Assembly: GCF_000208865.1 (NCBI RefSeq)
Contig: NC_018397.1
Coordinates: 4,803,748-4,867,747 of the forward strand
Reading direction: 5' to 3'
Origin: Neospora caninum Liverpool
Taxonomy: Eukaryota > Apicomplexa > Conoidasida > Eucoccidiorida > Sarcocystidae
DNA length: 64,000 nucleotides
In this document: in pieces, positions 58,862 through 64,000 of the stretch
How positions within the stretch are numbered: position 1 is the first letter of the stretch
How the letters are laid out: each line of letters begins with the position of its first letter
Notes under the pieces: model-generated
Told to the model about the DNA's origin: nothing
Databases searched by the model: none
The model's input: the letters and a program-made list of their open reading frames with translations, nothing else
Program-made: the position numbers and the translations under genes

Positions 58862-61214
58862 GCATCCGTCGGTCCAGGTCCATCGAACGACTACGCATTC
58901 GTTCATCTTCTACTTAGAACCGAAAATGGGGGCGCGTCAGTTTACTTATGTACGATCGAGGCTTACTTCCAGAGCCATCCTCTTTTTTTCTTTTGCCTCC
59001 ATCAGTCGAGATTGCCACTTGTCCGCTGCCTTTTCTTTCTTTTTCTCGAGGAACTTCTGCTTCTTCTTCAGTCGCTGCATGTCGTCCTGCAAACGTTTTA
59101 GGGCGGCACAGGCAAGCCTCGAAAAATGTGGCGAACGACCCTTACACCTGTTGTGGCATTCACCCACCTGTGTGGGGCAGTGGATAGTACCATATATCCA
59201 CAACGAAATCCGGAAGCGTCTTCAGGAATAAAAGAGCATTTCGCTTACAAAGCATGTGAGAAACGCGAAGAACAGCATTCCTCAGATCAAATCCCACTTG
59301 AAGACAAAACGGGATCTAATAACAGTCTGGACAGCAAATGGGTGAAGGTCACGACAGAAAAACTCGACTCCGCTTTGCACGATGCTCACGGGTCACGAAT
59401 GACACACACTATCGGTGGAGTTTACTGGGATACGCCTCCGACAAAAACATCCGAAATACCCTTTCCAACCTGTCTCTTGCAGGTGTTTTCCTTACCATAA
59501 CTTTCTCCCCGTCAAGCTTCTTCATCACCTTCGCCATAGACTGTTGCAGCTCCACCCGCTGGCGCTCCTCCGACGACTGACACTTCTGCAAAATTTCCCG
59601 ATTGCTTTCAATCTCTCTGCACATTTAGCACGCCACAACCGAGCGCAGGGACTTGAATGCGTGTATGCGTTAACAGGAGAGCAGCAGAAAAAATTGTAGC
59701 TAGATCTGAAAGCAGATATTTCGATGTAGATGCATACACACGGGTACGCAGTCCGTATAAGGGCGGGGCGCGCCTATGCATGTGCGTATGTGAGTGTGTA
59801 CTGGATGTACACGTACAGGCACATACAGGTATATGCGTGCGAGGCAGCTCGGAACGCCGGCATCCCCCGATCATGCGTGAGTACAAGTTTGCATGCGTCA
59901 CCATAGTTCGACACATAGGTAGATGGGCAGATGGACGCGTGTGTGAGTATAAACGCAGAGAACTGGATAACACTCTCAGGCCGACTCGGATGGCAGTACA
60001 GCAGTCAACGCACCCGGGCACACGTTGGAGAAGTAGCTCTAGAAAGATGTGGGTACGAATCCTCAACTGGACCTGCCAGGAACTGTACACTGACAGAATA
60101 GTGCTCAGCAGGCAAGAGACCCTTTTGCACTCAAGGTCCGGTCAACGGCAAGTCACTGCACACCAGTCGAGCATAGAGATGTCGTTTCGATCGGAAATGC
60201 ATCGCCAGAAAGTGTCCATCGCCTGCAGCCTTTTTGGCCAGGACTTCAAACGCCGCGCCCCGCTGCCCTGTCGTGTCACCCATGTGCGAGGACATGAAGT
60301 GCCAGTATCCGCGCACACACTCTACCTTTGCCTTACCTCATCGCCTGTTGCAACTTGCGCTTCTTAGTCCCGGCGCGGTTGGCCTGGCGGACCTCAAATC
60401 GCTCCCGTGGGCACGTCACTGCTCCGTACTCGAAGTTTCCACTGTCTCCTTGCGGAGGCCGTTTCTTTGGCGAAGCGTCTCCGTGCACGCCTCGTCCTTC
60501 TTCCCGGGTCTGGCCTTCCGAAGCGCGGCTTTTCTGTCCCGGTCGCTCCTTGGACGGCTTCTTCCGCTTGCCTCTCTCGCGTTTGTCTTCCTTCTTCACC
60601 CGACGAAGCGCCTCGAGTTTCACCTGGAGACGCCGTTGCAACTCGGCACGGCTGTCAGCGATGCCGCTGGAGGCGTCCCCGCTTTCCGGTTTCGAAGTTC
60701 CGAGAGGGGTCTGCGGGAGTCCTCTCTGTTTCGGAGCCTGCTGCTGTTTCGAGCTCCGCCCCGCTCCTTGTCGCTTTCTGGCCCGGTCTTCTTCGCCAGC
60801 CACTTGCTCTTGCAGTCGCAAGGGAGTGGCGACAAGGACCCGCGGATGGTACCGTTTCTGTCTGAGCTTCCACTTCTGCTGTCCACGCGACTGTGCAGGC
60901 GCGCCGCCCGGCCCCGTGTCCCCGACTTGGTCCTCTGTCTCCTGGTCCCCTTCGTCCACGTTGGAAACAGCGCTGAAAGGGACCAGAGAAAGGAGCTGAT
61001 CAAACGCGCCACTGAAATGGACTGCGAGCTCTCGGATGCGGTGGCGGCGGGAAGCCTGGTGCTCCGACGGGCCCTCCGCTGGAGCAGCGGGTTGGCCACG
61101 TGGTGCGCCTGACCGTGGCGAGGACACGCCGTTTGTCCCTTCCTTCTGAAGCTCCTCGCCCTCTTCACGCTTCACCCGGACGGGCGCAACCGAGTTCGGG
61201 GTCCTGGCGGCCAT
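58560..61214 (-). CDS. SURF6/Rrp14-family ribosome biogenesis protein
   Basis: Four exons (61214-60337, 59616-59496, 59086-58967 and 58616-58560) join in phase and give about 391 aa. ATG 61214 is first in frame. The C-terminal half shows the SURF6 domain: an Arg/Lys helix (ELQRRLQVKLEALRRVKKED), the NFEYGAV strand, LDGEKVMDDMQRLKKKQKFL across an exon junction, and the basic tail KKQQKEERLREREKRKS at the stop. SURF6/Rrp14 proteins are nucleolar and help assemble both ribosomal subunits. The N-terminal half is Pro/Ser/Arg-rich and lineage-specific. The small last exon (57 bp) is supported by phase and by the family's usual C-terminal Lys/Glu/Arg run. Confidence 0.88.
58811..58859. repeat. (TA)n microsatellite
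   Basis: About 24 perfect TA units lie in the last intron of the SURF6-family gene, about 108 bp upstream of the last exon's acceptor on the minus strand. Confidence 0.95.
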
Positions 61215-63534
61215 GGCTACGAGGCAAGCTGGCGTGTTTTGACCACCGGCCTCGAAAGTAAAACTACCACAGTGCGCTTGCGAGACAGGCAAAGACCAGT
61301 AGAAGAACAGAGATATGTTTATCGGCGCATTCAAAAGAAATTGACAGGAAGCATCGGGAACACAGGGTTAACGATAGATGCGCTAGCTTGGTGGAAACAT
61401 GTAAAAAACACGCAGAGGGGTGAACTCGAGCATGTGTTTACCGGTGGTGCTATAAAGAGGCGCAGTGCAGGTCACAGATCGAAACACCTGGATGCGGGGC
61501 AGGGACGTGAAATGTCACGAGAGCTGAACGGTCGCACATTCACTGGAGCGCCGGGGAGCCGCAGTCCTTTACTTAACAAGCAATCCAAATCGGCCACACG
61601 CCTCTTGAACGCGTACAGCCGGAGGGAACAAGCTCCGAAGTGTCAAAGTATCCTTGATGGAAGTCGAACGAGGAGAGCTTGCGCTTCCACCGAGGTGATT
61701 TCTGAGCATACAAAATTTCCGGTAATTTACTGTGCCACGTCAGACTCGTCAACAAAATACCGGGTCGACGAGAATCGAACTAGGGTTAACCGGAGAGCAG
61801 TACCACGCGATCATAGCGTAGGAATTCGAAGCGGTGCCCAGCCGCTCAGTTCCCTTCGCGTAACCGTGGAAAGTGGGCGGCAATCTCCTGTGGAAGGAAA
61901 AAGAAACCGTTCTCTCAGCGTTCAGGCGGATACTGAAAAGAGACTTGCGCAAACAGGAAGGCAGGCGCAGTCTCTGCGTGACGTACAGAAGCAACCGTCA
62001 GATACCGGCATGCCACTTAAGACGAGTAAGGCCTCCTGAAACAGCTCAGCTCTTGAGGAAAATGAGAAACAGGTGTGTGGGTGTTTCTCCATTTCATTTG
62101 AAGCAACGCGAAACAAGATGGAAACTGCTAGTTTGTCTTCGAGCGGCCCCACATAATTTTCTTGAGCGCCACAGCTCCCTCGCATGCATGCATGCGACAC
62201 CGAGAGTTCGGCGGACCACGCATACAGCACCGTTGCCGCGCTACCGGGCTTTGCTCGTCAAAGAGCACAGATACTTAATTTCGTCCGGTTTCGGAAAGTG
62301 CTCGTCATGTCGTATAGAAGGTTTTGTCTGGGTGCGTCACGGGAGTGGCTGTTTCTTTTGGAACACGACCTTGCGTCCTCGTCTGTCCGTGTAGACGAGG
62401 GTACGGCGAGTACGGCGAGCTCGCCAGGGTGACCTTGTATTTTCGGCGACACCCGGCGCTCCGCGCGAACTTCTGTTCAACTCTCTCCTGGGTCTCCATC
62501 CCTACACGCCAGAGCACACACTGCGCTGCGGTGCGCACGAAAGTTAACTGCTTGTTCAGGTGTACGTCCAGACGAGCGTGTGTGTGGAGTCAGCTGAGAT
62601 CTCCTGCTCTGGAACCGCCCACCCATTCGTCATACTAATACTGAAATGTTTGCCGGCCACGGATTCGTTCGACAGATCGCAAACACCGGCCGATTTCTGG
62701 TCAGTGCTGCAACGCCGCGCTCACAGCCGTGCATCAAATAGTAACGAAGGAGCCTTTCGGGGCCGCACCCGACGCTGGAGGTCGCGGCAGGTCTGTCTTG
62801 TCTTGCAATCTGGCTCTGAGTTTTCGCGGACGAGCACCTGTCTCCTGAGGAGACGGAAACCAACCATCTGCAGTGTGCCTCGTTGATGAGGAAGTAGTGA
62901 AGACCGGGACTGAAATGATCCCCAAGTTTTTGGGACCGCGGCAGAATTCGCAGTCCTGCACAGAAATCCGGCGCCTGACCGAGAGTTTCTGCATCCGCGG
63001 AGAACCGAACCTGTTTGCTTGGGCTGGTGAGGTACCCCGGGAAAATCCGTTTCTGGAGCTCGCAAGTGTGCCCGACTGGTTTTTCCCCGGGCGCGGGTAC
63101 ATCAGGAAAACGGGCAACAAGCAGTTCTCTTCCGCCTTCGTGTTCACGAGAATTCGCTGTTCCGTCCCGTTTATCATTCGCCTGAACATAGCGGTGCCGT
63201 TTTCTGGAGCTAGGAGCGGAGAGAGATAAGCTTGCCTCCGTGTATGCTTTAATACGCACTCGCGGATGCTCTCTGGGCACATCTCGGTCTCCTGGTGGTC
63301 CGGAAGGTAGCCCGGAGGGAAAGCGTCCGCTGGCGACGAGGACTGGCTGTCTGCGATGTAATCGCCGCCTTCAAGCAAAGAGGGGTGTACGCGAGAGAGG
63401 GCAGAGCGCGTGGTGAGCTGTCCTGGGTATGTCAACACTCAACCGTGCTGTAGCCGGTACAGGCTCCGTTTTCGCTCCCTTCTACACCCGGAGATCCGCG
63501 GTCCCCTTCCTACTCGTGTTTTCTCTGGAAGACA
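61215..63534. promoter_or_regulatory. Divergent intergenic region
   Basis: 2.3 kb between the SURF6 start (minus) and the start of the partial gene at 63535 (plus). A 266-codon plus frame begins with TTG at 61239 and has no recognisable family. It is not called. A perfect 16-bp palindrome of TGCA units lies at 62181-62196. Confidence 0.4.
62181..62196. promoter_or_regulatory. CGCATGCATGCATGCG palindrome (ApiAP2-type motif cluster)
   Basis: A perfect 16-bp palindrome made of overlapping TGCATGC units. TGCATGC is a known binding motif of apicomplexan AP2 factors, and this is the densest copy in the window. It lies between two divergent genes, about 970 bp from the SURF6 start and 1.3 kb from the gene at 63535. 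Use as a binding site is inference. Confidence 0.5.
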
Positions 63535-63797
63535 ATGGCGGCCTTCAGCGCAGCGCTTGCAGCAACGAGCCCGTCGTCTCCGTCGCTTGCACTTGCCGGT
63601 AACGCAGCCGAAAAAGACGGGTTTGGGTGTCTACACGAGCGCGCGTTCTCTCCGGCGCTTCCCGCCGCCCTTCCAACGAGCAAGGAGCTTCTCAGCCTTC
63701 TTCTCCAGCAGCAGGACTGGAAGAACGCCGCCGTGTTTCGCGGACGGGATGGGACAGTCCTTGCTGCGACACTTCCTCTGACGACAGAAGAAACGCG
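63535..63797 (+). CDS. First exon of an unidentified gene that leaves the window
   Basis: ATG 63535 opens an Ala/Ser/Leu-rich frame that ends at a good donor (GTGAGC at 63798) in phase 2. The exon encodes about 87 residues, including ELLSLLLQQQDWKNAAVFRG and DGTVLAATLPLTTEETR. No family was recognised and no signal peptide is present. A possible next exon (63844-63883, ending at GTAAAG) does not join in phase, so the second exon probably lies beyond position 64000. The gene is incomplete in this window. Confidence 0.5.
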
Positions 63798-64000
63798 GTG
63801 AGCAAGAGTCTGCGCAAGACATTTCGTCCCTGCTGCATTTCAGGGGGTGGCCTTGAGGACGGCGGGTCAAAAAGCAACAACGCGGTAAAGCTTCCACGTT
63901 GCCGCCGATCTGCCCCGACTAAGTTATAGAGCCTCAAATTACACCCGGTGGTTGTGGTCTGCTGGGCCTGTCTCTGAAGGCGGTCTTTCGTAGTTGCTGT

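Noticed and set aside
61760..61830. tRNA-like sequence (GTTCGATTC B-box on the minus strand)
   Set aside because: The flanking bases cannot form a T-stem or an acceptor stem, so only the box resembles a tRNA.
61239..62039. 266-codon plus-strand frame
   Set aside because: It opens with TTG, has no early ATG, no family similarity and lies in the divergent region upstream of SURF6.
62630..63438. Two long minus-strand frames
   Set aside because: They overlap in different frames, start with non-ATG codons or lack motifs, and lie in promoter DNA of the gene at 63535.

Overview
The window looks like nuclear DNA of a coccidian apicomplexan of the Toxoplasma/Neospora/Hammondia group. The reasons are intron-rich genes with GT-AG junctions, GC-rich 5 kb-scale intergenic DNA broken by TA, CATA and TATC microsatellites, many TGCATGC-type motifs, and two apicomplexan-type iron superoxide dismutase genes close together on one strand. 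The species cannot be fixed from the sequence alone. All exon models below were built by hand from reading frames, splice consensus and family similarity. Lengths are those of the joined exons.

Left third (1-17 kb, GC-rich). An 11-exon Sac1-type phosphoinositide phosphatase runs on the minus strand (8183 to 1594). On the plus strand follow a multi-exon gene I cannot name (about 10.1-12.2 kb, perhaps to 12.84 kb) and an intronless dynactin p62/DCTN4-family gene (13232-15283).

Middle (17-39 kb). A secreted protein of unknown function (minus), an 86-aa single-membrane-span protein (plus), an 869-aa multi-span membrane protein (minus), an intronless Rab geranylgeranyltransferase beta subunit (plus), a 3-exon MFS transporter (minus), a secreted coiled-coil protein (plus, 3' end unresolved), a 6-exon unknown gene (minus) and a complete 4-exon RecQ helicase (plus).

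Right third (40-64 kb). A four-exon cytosolic-type FeSOD and a second FeSOD with a long N-terminal leader lie about 12 kb apart on the minus strand. Between them, on the plus strand, is a 10-exon ABC half-transporter whose ATPase site is degenerate. A 3-exon gene for a protein with a short aromatic C-terminus (plus), a probable small gene (minus) and a 4-exon SURF6/Rrp14 ribosome-biogenesis gene (minus) follow. The first exon of a gene that leaves the window on the plus strand starts at 63535.

The genes form no operon-like unit. They are an ordinary mix of membrane trafficking (Sac1, RabGGTase beta, dynactin), genome maintenance (RecQ), ribosome assembly (SURF6), redox defence (two FeSODs), transport (ABC, MFS) and lineage-specific secreted or membrane proteins. 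No rRNA, convincing tRNA, CRISPR array, transposon or viral sequence was seen. The most unusual items are the ABC transporter with several catalytic substitutions, the same-architecture SOD pair flanking it, a G-rich tandem repeat inside a Sac1 intron, and several clearly spliced genes with no recognisable family.
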